The notes: generated by a model from the letters alone, not told the origin. 64,000 bases of DNA from CAVQBP01 sp963782475 (GCA_963782475.1 CAWAJW010000012.1:372001-436000), one strand, 5' to 3'; counted from the first letter of the stretch, positions 28,504 through 38,932 are shown. Made by a program: numbers and translations.

Positions 28504-30282
28504 ATGAAATATTTTTTCACGTTACTTCTATTTGTAACAATGTTAATCCCTGGTTTCCTCTATGCACAAAAAGATACAGTGGATGTACCGGATTTTGTTT
28601 CAACAGGAGGCACGGAAGGTACTCTTAACGATGCCGTTGCACAAGCAATTACAGGCGGTACGCTATCAAATACGGTTTTCAGGCTAAGTCCTTACGGGCT
28701 TTATATACTTAGCGGTACTATAAATACACCTGCTGGAGCAACTCTCGAAATTGTTGCTGCGACATCCGGAAACACACAGGAAACTGCCCCGCCAATGATT
28801 GCATGGACAGCCAGTACAGCTCCAAGTAAAACTTATAGCTTTAATGTTTCAGGAAATATTACGATGAAAAATATTTGGATTTTGTATGCAAGTGTAGATG
28901 GAGCTCAGGTTGGTTCAGCTATAAGAGTAGGTGACTCTGCCGGTACAGGCGGCATTGCTGAATTTGATAATTGTATTTTCGATTATGCACCCGCCAGCGG
29001 TGGTGCAAGCGGCTGTGTAGATATTTATTCAACACATTTTAAAGGAAAATTTAATAACTGTTATTTCAAAAATTGTATAGATACTCACCTCAGATACTAT
29101 GGCAGAGCTCTTTCTTTCAACTATGCCAGTACAAATTTACATGCCGACAGTGTTTGGTTTGAAAATTGTACATTTGCAAATATAGGGTATGTTTACATGC
29201 AGGAGGGAGCCGAATATAGTGATAATGTTTTCTTCAATCATTGTACATTTTACAATGTTGTAGTATATTCCTTGGAATCGCCCTGGTGGTGGAAGATGTA
29301 CGTAACCAATTCTTTATTTGTAAATACGTACATGTTTGGCAGCATTCCGTCACAAGATTCTGCGGGAGCATACGGCGGGACTATTCAAATTGATAGTGTA
29401 TCCAATTTTGGATTCACTGTCCCCTTTACTGATCAAGATCGCCGCATATTATTCGCGAATAATGCTTATGATATTCAGCAATGGCTTGTTGACTGGATGG
29501 GATATGGACCAAATGGAAATCCTTACAGCAAAGATAAGCACAAAAACAGATTAGATGATGATATTCCGGTTCCTCAGCCTATGTTAAACCAGAGAACATT
29601 AATGATGTTTGATACTACAGATGCACAAGGAAATAAAATCTTCCCGTATATGAATAAAGCAAATCTATACGATGGTCTGGATCCCCGATTTGTCAATCCG
29701 CCGATCAATTTGGATTCCCTTAAGCAATTTATGTATCACAAATGGTATGATAATTCAAATGTCAATTGGGCGTGGGAACCTGACAGCGATGTTGCACAAA
29801 TATGGCCTTTAAAGGAAGATATGTCATTTGCAAATGATACACTGAAAACCGCTGCAATGGATGGATTTCCATTAGGAGATTTATATCATTGGTGGCCCCA
29901 GATGTATACACAATGGACTGCACAACAAAGTGACGAACATGCTAGAATTACGACTTGGCTTGAAACCGGTACTGATCCTGGTGCTGTTGATGTAAGAGAA
30001 GTCAAAGGTAATACTCCATCAGAGTATAAACTAAGTCAGAATTATCCGAATCCTTTTAATCCAACAACTAAAATTGATTACTCAATTCCAAAGTCAGGAT
30101 TTGTATCGCTTAAAGTTTATAATCTGCTGGGTCAGGAAATAACTACTTTGTATAGTGGAAACCAAAAAGCAGGTAATTATGTTGCTACTTTTGATGGTTC
30201 AAATTTAGCGAGTGGTGTATATTTCTATAAACTTCAATCTGATAATGTATCTATTATAAAGAAATTTGTTCTGATGAAATAA
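28504..30282 (+). CDS. Secreted right-handed beta-helix protein with T9SS sorting domain (paralogue A)
   Basis: 592 residues: signal peptide 'LFVTMLIPGFLYAQ', then about 480 residues of repeated short strands typical of a parallel beta-helix ('ITMKNIWILYASVDG', 'FDNCIFDYA', 'FNNCYFKNCIDTHLRYYGRA', 'WFENCTFANIGYVYMQEGA', 'FNHCTFYNVVVYSLESPWWW'), and a type A T9SS domain from residue about 509 ('SQNYPNPFNPTTKIDYSI'). It is exported through T9SS. The beta-helix core resembles pectate-lyase-like folds, but I see no known lyase signature, so activity is unassigned. The paralogue at 51774-53594 shares all these blocks. It follows the receptor gene within 200 bases; ribosome site GGAGG. Confidence 0.8.
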   Translation: MKYFFTLLLFVTMLIPGFLYAQKDTVDVPDFVSTGGTEGTLNDAVAQAITGGTLSNTVFRLSPYGLYILSGTINTPAGATLEIVAATSGNTQETAPPMIAWTASTAPSKTYSFNVSGNITMKNIWILYASVDGAQVGSAIRVGDSAGTGGIAEFDNCIFDYAPASGGASGCVDIYSTHFKGKFNNCYFKNCIDTHLRYYGRALSFNYASTNLHADSVWFENCTFANIGYVYMQEGAEYSDNVFFNHCTFYNVVVYSLESPWWWKMYVTNSLFVNTYMFGSIPSQDSAGAYGGTIQIDSVSNFGFTVPFTDQDRRILFANNAYDIQQWLVDWMGYGPNGNPYSKDKHKNRLDDDIPVPQPMLNQRTLMMFDTTDAQGNKIFPYMNKANLYDGLDPRFVNPPINLDSLKQFMYHKWYDNSNVNWAWEPDSDVAQIWPLKEDMSFANDTLKTAAMDGFPLGDLYHWWPQMYTQWTAQQSDEHARITTWLETGTDPGAVDVREVKGNTPSEYKLSQNYPNPFNPTTKIDYSIPKSGFVSLKVYNLLGQEITTLYSGNQKAGNYVATFDGSNLASGVYFYKLQSDNVSIIKKFVLMK

Positions 30283-30300
30283 TATTAAACCTTCAAGTCT

Positions 30301-30318
30301 AAAACCTTGGAGGTTTTT
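30301..30318 (+). terminator. Candidate terminator after beta-helix gene A
   Basis: AAAACCT-tgg-AGGTTTTT followed by CCTTTT, 18 bases after the stop codon. The stem is short but the T run is correct for the plus strand. Confidence 0.55.
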
Positions 30319-30469
30319 CCTTTTAATTTTTCAAGGATTTAATTTATTAAATAAAAATTAAGTTAATACAGGAGGTGAAAACTTATAATAAACATTCGAT
30401 TCCATTAATGCTTTTTATTGTATTAGAAAATGCTTCTAATATAAATTTTAAATCAATGTAGGAGGAAAT

Positions 30470-33400
30470 ATGAAAAGAATTACGTATTCAATTCTTTTTA
30501 GTTTGTTCGTTTTTCTGGCTGGAGCAGAACTGCTCCAGGCTCAAACTTATAGTGTAACACAAACTTGGGGCTTCGAGTCGGGCAGCCTTGGTTCATGGGC
30601 TTTCGCAGGAGCTTATCAAAGTGGCAGTGCCCCAACAGGGGGCGTAATAACACCCACCGGTTTTTCCGCACATGGTGGCACTCATGTAGTACAGGCGATC
30701 AAGGGCTCTGGCTGCTGGCAGATCAATTTGCAGTTTGATGGTTCATCTACCATTAAAGCTGGGGATAGTCTTGCTTTTTGGGTATATCCAACTGTTAGCG
30801 ACACTACCCACTCAGAGGCGTACCAGGTATTCTGGCAGGACGGCAACTGGGCTAATTGGAATTCGGTGACAATTCCAATTAATATGGTCAAGGCAAATCA
30901 GTGGAATCAGGTTGGACTCGTTGCAAAGTCCATTTCCGCGCCTCTTAACAGAATTGGTATACAGACTTATCCAAAGGCCACACATGCAGATTCGACCGCA
31001 ATAGATACCATTTATATTGATGACATCACAGTCTATAGCCCGGTTGATCCTGCTCTTGTCACTCAATGGGGCAGAACGGCTGATGGATATGGGAATGGCT
31101 GGCCAATACTGAATGTTGCTTCTACTCCTCCCGGGAATGCTAGTATAGGCGGCATAAAATCTATGGCTGCAGGGTCTAACGGGGCATCTTTACGCGGCGC
31201 TTTCGCTAATCTTAAACCAACTATGGATTCGGCAGTTGTTATTACTGGTCAATTGAAATTTGATGGTGACCCTGGTTCTGATTATACTGCATTACGTTAC
31301 GCATTAACCTATATTGACAGTACAACTCTCAATTATCAGAATACAGATACTGCCAAATGGGCAAGTACTCGTACTGACGGTAGTCTAAATCATAATTACG
31401 GTTGGGAATTCACGCCGAGAAGCGGTACAGCCGACCAACCGAATGGTGGCGCAGGAGTTGGCTCGGTTTGGCGAATTAAGAACGGTAACTGGGCTAGTAC
31501 TTATAGTAACGGTGGCCCTACTGTTGGATCAGTGGTAGAACAGGCACCCCGTCATGCAGTAATTACATCTGGAACTTATAACTGGGCAATTTCTGTTAAG
31601 CAGGTAAGTGATACTACAGATGAAATCAGATGGTATATTGTTAAAACGGATAATAGTTACTGGTTTGGAGGAAGTGCTATTGACACTATAGTAACAGATA
31701 GTTTAAATGGTATTTCTTTTTGGACTAAGAATGATGCAAACAGTACAGACACTCTATTGAGTGTAATTGGGGTTAAGGCAGCACTCGGTAATCCTATTAC
31801 GGTACCAACGGCACCATGGCAAGCATACTACCTTGATCAATGGGGTGTAACAGCTGACGGATATGGGAATGGCTGGAAAATAAGAAATGATACAAATACC
31901 GTTGTTGGTGATGCAAGTATAGGCGGCGGTATAGTTATGGCTCAAGGTTCGAACGGTGCATCTTTACGTGGTGGTTTTGGTCAGGATATTACAATACCTA
32001 AAGATAAAGCTGTTATACTAACCGGTCAAATGGAATTTCAGGGCAGCCCTGGTTCTGATTATACTGCTCTGCGTTACGCATTAACTTATATTGACAGCGT
32101 AACGCTTAAGAACCAGCTCACAGACTCTGCGAAATGGGCAAGTACTCGGACTGACGGTAGTCTAAATCATAATTACGGTTATGAATTTACCCCAAGAAGC
32201 GGAACCTCTGATCAGCCGAATGGTGGGGCAGGTATTGGTTCGGTCTGGATAGTTAATAATGGAAATTGGGCTAGTACCTATAGTAATGGCGGTGGTACTG
32301 CCGGCTCGGTGGTAGACCAGGCACCCCGTAATGCCGTAATTACATCAGGAACTTATAACTGGGCAATTTCTGTTCAGCAGATAAACGATTCTACCAACGA
32401 AGTTAGATGGTCTTTAGTAAAAGCAGGTGTACCGGTCGGCTATTGGTTTGCCGGTAAAGCTGATGCTCCTGCAGTAACTAATAAATTAAATGGTATTTGT
32501 TTTTGGGTCAAGAATGATGCTAACAGTACAGACTCAGTGTTTAATATTATGGCAGCTAAAATTGATATGGGTAATCCGATTCCAATCCCTGAAGCACCAT
32601 TCCAACCATATTATGTTGATAAATGGGGATTCTTTGGCGGAAAGATGGGTGGCTGGACATTTACTCCAGGTGAAGTTACTGGAAATGCTTCTATTTCAGG
32701 TAATGCAGCCAATACAGGTTGGGCAGTACTACGCGGTGAATTTCAAAAATTTATCCCAACTACAGCTAAACCTCTGAAAATATCCGGAAAGGTAGAATTT
32801 GTTGGAGGAGGTTTTGATCAATCAAGTAGTTTCCGTTTAGGTTTGTTTAATACCGACAGTGCCGGAACTTATATTCTTGATACAGCAACTGCAACTTTAC
32901 CCGATTCAACTCGGTGGACAGGAACAGATAATCACTGCACTGGATATTTATTTATACCTCAATCAGGATCTAATGGTGCTGTTAATTGGGGTGATGGTAA
33001 TCAGGGCACATGGGGTGCAGTTATAGATGCTACATGGTTAGATCCATCGGGATCCCAAAACTATGTTCTTGGAAGCCAACTTCCTGATCCATCTTCGAGC
33101 CCAGCCGGCATTTACAACTTTAATATATCAGTTACACCACAGGCTAATGGCAAACAATTGGTAAAATTCAATTTTATAAAGACTGGCGATTATGGATTGG
33201 CAGGAGAAGTCGCTGTTAACGGTCCGAATAAGTTTAACTCAATTGCTTTTGCACTTAATGCAGGTAACTCAATAACTGCAATGAATATTACAGATGTGCA
33301 GATCGATACGGGTACAATTACCGGCGTGGATGATCTTGCTAACACTGAAATTCCGGTGACTTATGCTTTGAGTCAGAACTATCCAAACCCGTTCAATCCG

Positions 33401-33619
33401 ACAACTACAATAAAATTTGCTTTACCGAAAGCAGGTAATGTTAGCCTTGTAGTTTATGATATTTTGGGTAGGAAAGTTGCTGAACTTGTTAATAGCAATT
33501 TATCTGCCGGTTATCATACAATTAATTTTAATGCTTCAAACTTTGCCTCCGGAGTATACTTCTATAGATTAGAGGCAGGAAACTTTGTAAGTGTTAAAAA
33601 ATTAATGCTGTTGAAGTAA
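30470..33619 (+). CDS. Secreted multi-module carbohydrate-binding-like protein with T9SS sorting domain
   Basis: 1049 residues: signal peptide ending 'AELLQAQ', an N-terminal jelly-roll module (about 30-195), then three related modules starting near residues 198, 456 and 717 ('TQWGRTADGYGNGW', 'DQWGVTADGYGNGW', 'DKWGFFGGKMGGW'), and a T9SS domain from about 965. The first two repeats are close at DNA and protein level ('SDYTALRYALTYIDS', 'ASTRTDGSLNHNYG', 'RSGTxDQPNGGAG'); the third is diverged. No catalytic domain is apparent, so the likely role is polysaccharide binding at the surface. The modules' Trp and Tyr richness supports sugar binding. Family not recognised. Strong GGAGG site before the ATG. 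Confidence 0.75.
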   Translation: MKRITYSILFSLFVFLAGAELLQAQTYSVTQTWGFESGSLGSWAFAGAYQSGSAPTGGVITPTGFSAHGGTHVVQAIKGSGCWQINLQFDGSSTIKAGDSLAFWVYPTVSDTTHSEAYQVFWQDGNWANWNSVTIPINMVKANQWNQVGLVAKSISAPLNRIGIQTYPKATHADSTAIDTIYIDDITVYSPVDPALVTQWGRTADGYGNGWPILNVASTPPGNASIGGIKSMAAGSNGASLRGAFANLKPTMDSAVVITGQLKFDGDPGSDYTALRYALTYIDSTTLNYQNTDTAKWASTRTDGSLNHNYGWEFTPRSGTADQPNGGAGVGSVWRIKNGNWASTYSNGGPTVGSVVEQAPRHAVITSGTYNWAISVKQVSDTTDEIRWYIVKTDNSYWFGGSAIDTIVTDSLNGISFWTKNDANSTDTLLSVIGVKAALGNPITVPTAPWQAYYLDQWGVTADGYGNGWKIRNDTNTVVGDASIGGGIVMAQGSNGASLRGGFGQDITIPKDKAVILTGQMEFQGSPGSDYTALRYALTYIDSVTLKNQLTDSAKWASTRTDGSLNHNYGYEFTPRSGTSDQPNGGAGIGSVWIVNNGNWASTYSNGGGTAGSVVDQAPRNAVITSGTYNWAISVQQINDSTNEVRWSLVKAGVPVGYWFAGKADAPAVTNKLNGICFWVKNDANSTDSVFNIMAAKIDMGNPIPIPEAPFQPYYVDKWGFFGGKMGGWTFTPGEVTGNASISGNAANTGWAVLRGEFQKFIPTTAKPLKISGKVEFVGGGFDQSSSFRLGLFNTDSAGTYILDTATATLPDSTRWTGTDNHCTGYLFIPQSGSNGAVNWGDGNQGTWGAVIDATWLDPSGSQNYVLGSQLPDPSSSPAGIYNFNISVTPQANGKQLVKFNFIKTGDYGLAGEVAVNGPNKFNSIAFALNAGNSITAMNITDVQIDTGTITGVDDLANTEIPVTYALSQNYPNPFNPTTTIKFALPKAGNVSLVVYDILGRKVAELVNSNLSAGYHTINFNASNFASGVYFYRLEAGNFVSVKKLMLLK
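31061..32617 (+). repeat. Tandem internal duplication in the multi-module protein
   Basis: Two in-frame copies of a unit of about 258-261 codons, 31061-31834 and 31835-32617, with a third, diverged copy from 32618. Long stretches of the first two copies differ only at scattered third positions, for instance around 31365-31460 and 32140-32240. Confidence 0.75.
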
Positions 33620-33979
33620 TCCCTATCTCAGATTTCTCTTTGAAATATAAGTGAAATCTTCTTTTAGTTGATGCAGCCCCGATTTATCGGGGCTGTTTTA
33701 TTTATTCCGGTAAGCTTATAGACGTAAGCTTTCAAGAAATTTTTAAGTTGGATCTCTTAATTTTTAAATCTTTGTAGAACTGATTAAACGGTTCGGTTTG
33801 GGTTGTTGGAATTTGTATTTATATAAATTTTAGTTTTAAATTAAAATTTGGGAGAATAAAAATATCGCACGGATTTTCCTTCTTTGAACAGTGTGTTTAA
33901 TCTGTGCTGCATCTTAAATAACGTCTAACCTAAATCCCTGTTTTGGATGATATATTAACTGAGAAGATAGAATCAAGAA
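33620..33979. promoter_or_regulatory. Intergenic region with terminator and weak operator, before GH35
   Basis: Besides the terminator, ATTAAACGGTTCGG at 33783-33796 keeps the core AAACGGTTC of the LacI-type palindrome but loses the outer symmetry on the right. It is about 185 bases before the GH35 gene. No other structure is seen. Confidence 0.45.
33674..33706 (+). terminator. Rho-independent terminator
   Basis: Perfect 10-bp stem CAGCCCCGAT-tt-ATCGGGGCTG followed by TTTTATTTATT, 55 bases after the multi-module gene's stop. This ends the first xylan transcript (receptor, beta-helix, multi-module protein). Confidence 0.9.
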
Positions 33980-35627
33980 ATGAAAAAGCCATTATTAATT
34001 TTTATATCATTATTTATTTCATTACTTGCTCAACCAACCATTCAATCTGTTAATAAAAACCTTCCGCATTTAATAAAACAAGGAAGTACAGTTCAGCTTG
34101 TCGTTCAAGGAAAACAATTCTTGATGCTCGCCGGCGAAACAGGGAATTCAAGTGCATCTGATTTAAACTATATGCATACAATCTGGCCGAAGATTATTAA
34201 GATGCATTTAAATACACTTGTGGTGCCCGTATACTGGGAGCTTATTGAGCCTAAAGAGGAGGCGTTTAATTTTACTCTTGTAGACAGCATAATTACCTCG
34301 GCAAGGCAAAATAATATTAAACTTGTATTTTTATGGTTTGGTACCTGGAAGAACAGTATGTCTTGTTATGTGCCGATCTGGATAAAAACAAATGAAGAAA
34401 AATTTCCGCGGGCAAGGGAAAAAAGCGGGAGAGCTGAAGAAATTCTTACCGCCTTTAGTAAGGCAAACCTGGATGCAGATATGCATGCTTTTTCAAAACT
34501 GATGAAACATATTCGTGACTTTGATGAAAAGGAGCAGACCGTTGTAATGGTTCAGGTAGAAAATGAAATCGGTATGATACCCGATGCAAGGGACTATTGC
34601 CAAAGTGCGAATGAAGCTTTTAATGCTGATGTGCCAAAAGAGTTTATCAATTATTTAAGCAATAATAAAAGTAAACTAAATCCGTTCCTTTATAATTTGT
34701 GGGAGAAAAACGGGATTTAAAACAAAAGGCGGCTGGGAGGAGATATTCGGTAAAAGCTTAAGTACAGATGAAATATTTATGGCGTGGAATTATGCTAAAT
34801 ATGCAAATTCTGTTGCTGAAGCAGGTAAAAAAGAATATCCCTTGCCAATTTATGTAAATGCTGCTCTGATTCGACCCGGGTATAAGCCGGGGCAATATCC
34901 CAGCGGAGGACCTCTGCCTCATCTCATCGATATCTGGAAAGCTGCAGCTCCGGATATTGATTTTCTTGCTCCTGACATATATTTCCAAAACTTTGCCGAA
35001 TGGGTTTCTAAGTTTGATCTGCCCGCAGGGAAGCCTGGGAAAATATTCAACCAGTTTTTTATCCCTGAAGCAGGAAATAATCAAAGCATTGTTAATGCGT
35101 TCTATGCATTTGCACAGCATAATGTAATGGGCTACAGTCCGTTCTCAATTGAATCTCTGTCCGATCCTTCAGACAACCAGGTATCGAAAGGATATGATGT
35201 CCTATCTCAGCTTACTCCTCTTATTCTGTCAAACCAGGGAATGGGAACAATGGCAGGAGTTCTTCTGGACAGTTCCAGTCAAAAAGCCGAAATAAAATTA
35301 GGGGATTATATATTTATTGTTCATCATGAATACAGCTGGCCTTATGCACCTAAAACCGAAGGGGAGAATCCGAGATATGGAGGGATGATAATTATGGTAT
35401 CGCCGGATGAGTACTATGTTGCAGGAAGAGGGATGGTTATAACTTTTAGATCAGCAAAAGATGATAAAATAATAGGAATAGGAAGAATAGATGAGGGAAA
35501 ATTTGTTGATGGTAAATGGATTCCGGGTCTGCGATTGAACGGCGATCAAAGCCATCAAGGCCGACATATGGATTTACCGGGAGATACTTTCAGCATTCAG
35601 AAAGTTAAGCTTTATACGTACAAATGA
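33980..35627 (+). CDS. GH35 beta-galactosidase with DUF5597-type C-terminal domain, one frameshift
   Basis: About 548 residues. The signal peptide ends near 'FISLLAQ'; no T9SS domain, so the enzyme should be periplasmic. The TIM barrel includes 'LNTLVVPVYWELIEPKEEAF', the acid/base Glu in 'MVQVENEIGM', and the nucleophile Glu in 'NQFFIPEAGNN'. The first frame stops at 34720 after 'LWEKNGI'; the next frame continues 'FKTKGGWEEIFGKSLSTDEI' and 'APDIYFQNF' to 35627, so one surplus base lies near 34716. Relatives of this form (GH35 with DUF5597) remove galactose from xyloglucan or arabinogalactan side chains. It heads a group with GH27 and xylR. Confidence 0.85.
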
Positions 35628-35860
35628 TGATGCAATTGATTTCCAATGTTTCTGCTGACACGAACCTTTTAAAGACAAATTAATTATAAAATAGAAAATG
35701 GATTCATCTTTATTTATGTTTCAAGATCCGGCTGCATTAAAATCTATTTGAACAAATTCAACACCACTTAAGCACTATTATGAAAAAATATTTCTTGTTA
35801 TTCGTGTTAAACAAATTATTCCGGCGGACATTATGTACCGGGAGAATTAAGGGAATAATT

Positions 35861-37672
35861 ATGAATAAAAACTTAGTTTTTACTTTGATGATATTCTTTT
35901 CAACAGTTCTTGTTGCTCAGAATTTTGAAGATTACGCCTTTACACCGCCAATGGGCTGGAATAGCTGGGATTGTTACGGACCGACTGTTACAGAAAAGGA
36001 AGTTAAAGCAAATGCAGATTATATGGCACAACATCTTAAAAAATACGGATGGAAATATATTGTGGTTGATATTCGCTGGTATGTAAAAAACCCTAAAGTT
36101 CATGGTTACAACGAAAAAAATCCAATATTCGAGATGGATAAGTATGGACGGCTGATGCCGGCCGTTAACAGATTCCCATCCGCAAAAGAAGGAGAAGGAT
36201 TTAAACCTTTAGCGGATTATATCCATGGCAAAGGTCTTAAATTCGGAATTCATATTATGCGGGGTATACCGAAGCTTGCTGTTGAAAGAAATTCAAAAGT
36301 TTTAAATACTAACTACACAGCAAAAGAAATTTATAGTAGAAAGGAATTGTGTACATGGCTTCACGATATGTATACTGTCGATGCTGCAAAGCCCGGTGCG
36401 CAGGAATATTACAGCTCTCTTTTTAGACTGTATGCATCATGGGGTGTCGACTTCGTAAAAATAGATGATATTTCCAATCCTTATCACGAAGATGAAATCG
36501 ATATGGTTAGGAACGCTATTGATAATTGCGGCCGTCCAATCGTATTAAGTCTGTCCCCGGGTGAAACACCTATAGCAGATGCAGAGCATGTTAGTTCTCA
36601 TGCAAATATGTGGCGTATAATAGGTGACTTTTGGGATAACTGGTCTCAGTTAAATGAACATTTCTTGCTTTTTGAAAAATGGATCCCTTACATGAGTCAG
36701 GGTCATTGGCCCGATGGTGATATGCTCCCTTTAGGGAGAATAGGAATCCGTGCAGAGCGTGGTGATAACAGGATGAGCCTATTTACAAAGGATGAGCAAT
36801 ATACTTTGATGTCCCTTTTTTTAATCTGCAGATCCCCGCTTATGTTTGGTGGGGATTTACCAGGCAATGATAAATTCACATTAAATTTAATTACAAACGA
36901 AGAAGCCCTTGATGTTCTAAATAAAAGTAAAAACAACAGGTTGCTTTTTGATGATGGGGAAAAAATTGCATGGGCCGCTGATGGTGTAAATAGTAATGAT
37001 AAATATGTGGCGCTTTTTTATACCGCAGAGCAAAAACCGATTCAGGAAAATCTAGCATTATGGAACAGCAAGCTTGTTACTTTTAAACCTGGAGAACAAA
37101 GCACAAAAGTTAAAGTAAATATTGCAGGGGCTAAAAGATTATACCTGGTAGTCACTGATGGTGGAAATGGTAATAATTGGGATCATGCCGATTGGATTGA
37201 ACCGTCTCTTATCGGTGAAAAAGGAGAACTAAAGCTGACTGACATTAAATGGTTAAATGCAACTGCCGGATGGGGAAGTGCATCTATAAATAAAAGTGTT
37301 GGAGGAAATGAATTAATTGTCGATAATAAAAAATACACTTACGGTATAGGTACTCATGCTTTTTCCATTATTGAATATGAAATTCCTAAAGGATATAATA
37401 CCTTTTCATCAATAGCAGGCCTTGATAATGAATGTATTGATCACACAGAAGGCGCTACTGTTAAATTCCACGTATTTACCCAATACCCGACGGGTTATCC
37501 ACCGGAAGACTCTATCAGAATAACTTTAAGGTTTGAGCAGTTAGGTTTGAAAGGGACATATAAAATCCGGGATCTTTGGGCAATAAAGAATATCGGGGAA
37601 TTCAGCAATGAAATATCAATATATGTCAGGAAGCATGGCTCGAAGCTTCTGAAGATTAGTAAATTTAAATAA
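35861..37672 (+). CDS. GH27-like alpha-galactosidase with C-terminal NPCBM domain
   Basis: About 603 residues. ATG 35861 with AAGGGA upstream and a normal signal peptide ('LMIFFSTVLVAQ') is chosen over the in-frame ATG at 35780. The GH27 barrel begins 'TPPMGWNSWDCYGPTVTE' and 'YIVVDIRWY'; the nucleophile is D202 in 'VDFVKIDDIS', with a later Asp in 'IGDFWDNW' as acid/base candidate. A beta-sandwich follows, then an NPCBM domain ('SVGGNELIVDNKKYTYGIGT', 'GLDNEC', about 490-600). No T9SS domain: periplasmic. Alpha-galactose is a known decoration of some xylans and xyloglucan; substrate is inferred from context. Confidence 0.85.
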   Translation: MNKNLVFTLMIFFSTVLVAQNFEDYAFTPPMGWNSWDCYGPTVTEKEVKANADYMAQHLKKYGWKYIVVDIRWYVKNPKVHGYNEKNPIFEMDKYGRLMPAVNRFPSAKEGEGFKPLADYIHGKGLKFGIHIMRGIPKLAVERNSKVLNTNYTAKEIYSRKELCTWLHDMYTVDAAKPGAQEYYSSLFRLYASWGVDFVKIDDISNPYHEDEIDMVRNAIDNCGRPIVLSLSPGETPIADAEHVSSHANMWRIIGDFWDNWSQLNEHFLLFEKWIPYMSQGHWPDGDMLPLGRIGIRAERGDNRMSLFTKDEQYTLMSLFLICRSPLMFGGDLPGNDKFTLNLITNEEALDVLNKSKNNRLLFDDGEKIAWAADGVNSNDKYVALFYTAEQKPIQENLALWNSKLVTFKPGEQSTKVKVNIAGAKRLYLVVTDGGNGNNWDHADWIEPSLIGEKGELKLTDIKWLNATAGWGSASINKSVGGNELIVDNKKYTYGIGTHAFSIIEYEIPKGYNTFSSIAGLDNECIDHTEGATVKFHVFTQYPTGYPPEDSIRITLRFEQLGLKGTYKIRDLWAIKNIGEFSNEISIYVRKHGSKLLKISKFK

Positions 37673-37758
37673 TATGCCTGATTTTATTATGATCTTTAAT
37701 TCATGGGAAGTTAATTTTGAATGAAGAAATGAAGCTTGATTAAGTTCTAATAATTTTT

Positions 37759-38922
37759 ATGAAAAGAGTTGTTTTACTTTTAGAAACTTCGCGTGAATTC
37801 GGAAGAGGATTAATTATGGGTGTTGCCCGTTACTCAAAGCTTTACGGACCCTGGTCTTTTTATAAGGAACCCATTGACCTAAAATCTTCCATACCTCATT
37901 TAACAAGCTGGAAGCCTGATGGAATTATAATGCGCGATTCTCTAATTACTAAAGAATTATTAAATCTGAAAATTCCAACAATTTTTGCCGTACATGAATC
38001 TATTTATCCAAAAGAATTGCCTGTAATTAAAACTGATTCTAAATCAATTGCAAGGCTTGCAAGCAGACATTTAATTGAAAAGGGATTGAAGAATCTTGCA
38101 TTTTTCGGTTTTGAAAATTATGATTGGCTAAAGGAACGGAGATTTTATTTTAAGCGTTTTAATAGTGAAGCAGGTTATATTACGCACATTTATATCCCTC
38201 AAAAAAGAACGAAAAAAATTGAATGGGAAAATGAACAGAAAGAGATAGGTGATTGGATTACTGCTTTACCCAAACCTCTCGGTATATTTGCCTGCAATGA
38301 TGATCATGGTCAGAATATTCTGGAAGTTTGCAAATCGATTAATCTAAAAGTCCCGGAAGATGTAGCAGTAATAGGTGTTGATAATGATCCTATGATTTGT
38401 GATATAAGTGATCCGCCCCTTACAAGTATTGCTTTAGATGTTGAATCGGCTGGTTATGAAGCTGCCAAATTAATAGACCGTATGATAGACAACAAAAAGA
38501 CTTCCATAATGCAAATTATTGTTTCGCCAACTCATATAGTTCAGAGACAATCTACAGATATTCTTGCCGTAAATGATATTAATGTTTCACAGGCGCTTCA
38601 GTTTATAAAAAAAAATGCAAAAAACAAAATTTTAGTTGAAGATGTTATTAAAGCGACTAGTCTAAATAGAAGGACACTTGAAAGAAGATTTAGACAAACT
38701 ATCAATAGATCCATCTCTGATGAAATAAAATATGTACGCATTGAATTAATTTCAAAACTTCTTATTGAAACTGATTTATCTATTTCTCAAATCACCGGAT
38801 ATTTTAACTTTTCCGATTCAGAGCATATTTCCCGGTACTTTAAAAGAGAGAAAGGAATTGGAATGCGGGAGTTTAGAAAATCCCACAAGCCTGGGTTATT
38901 CTGGCCGACGCTATCTGGTTAG
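37759..38922 (+). CDS. xylR: XylR-type regulator (AraC DNA-binding domain fused to a LacI-like sensor)
   Basis: 387 residues. The first 270 form a periplasmic-binding-protein-like sensor ('VVLLLETSREFGRGLIMGVA', 'LKNLAFFGFENYDWLKERR', 'LGIFACNDDHGQNILEVCK', 'EDVAVIGVDNDPMICDISDP'); the last 100 are an AraC double helix-turn-helix ('LVEDVIKATSLNRRTLERRF', 'QITGYFNFSDSEHISRYFKR'). This order is that of E. coli XylR, which binds D-xylose and activates xylose genes. Here it should sense xylose or a xylo-oligomer and activate nearby xylan genes. A repeated element begins at its stop codon (38933-38966), with a second copy before GH43. Confidence 0.88.
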   Translation: MKRVVLLLETSREFGRGLIMGVARYSKLYGPWSFYKEPIDLKSSIPHLTSWKPDGIIMRDSLITKELLNLKIPTIFAVHESIYPKELPVIKTDSKSIARLASRHLIEKGLKNLAFFGFENYDWLKERRFYFKRFNSEAGYITHIYIPQKRTKKIEWENEQKEIGDWITALPKPLGIFACNDDHGQNILEVCKSINLKVPEDVAVIGVDNDPMICDISDPPLTSIALDVESAGYEAAKLIDRMIDNKKTSIMQIIVSPTHIVQRQSTDILAVNDINVSQALQFIKKNAKNKILVEDVIKATSLNRRTLERRFRQTINRSISDEIKYVRIELISKLLIETDLSISQITGYFNFSDSEHISRYFKREKGIGMREFRKSHKPGLFWPTLSG

Positions 38923-38932
38923 TTTATACTCT

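Noticed and set aside
28504..30282. Assignment of the beta-helix proteins as pectate lyases
   Set aside because: The fold is similar, but no pectate-lyase calcium or Arg signature could be seen and the context is xylan.
31061..32617. Regular repeats that could suggest a CRISPR-like array
   Set aside because: The repeats are long (about 780 bases), coding and in frame; they are protein module duplications.
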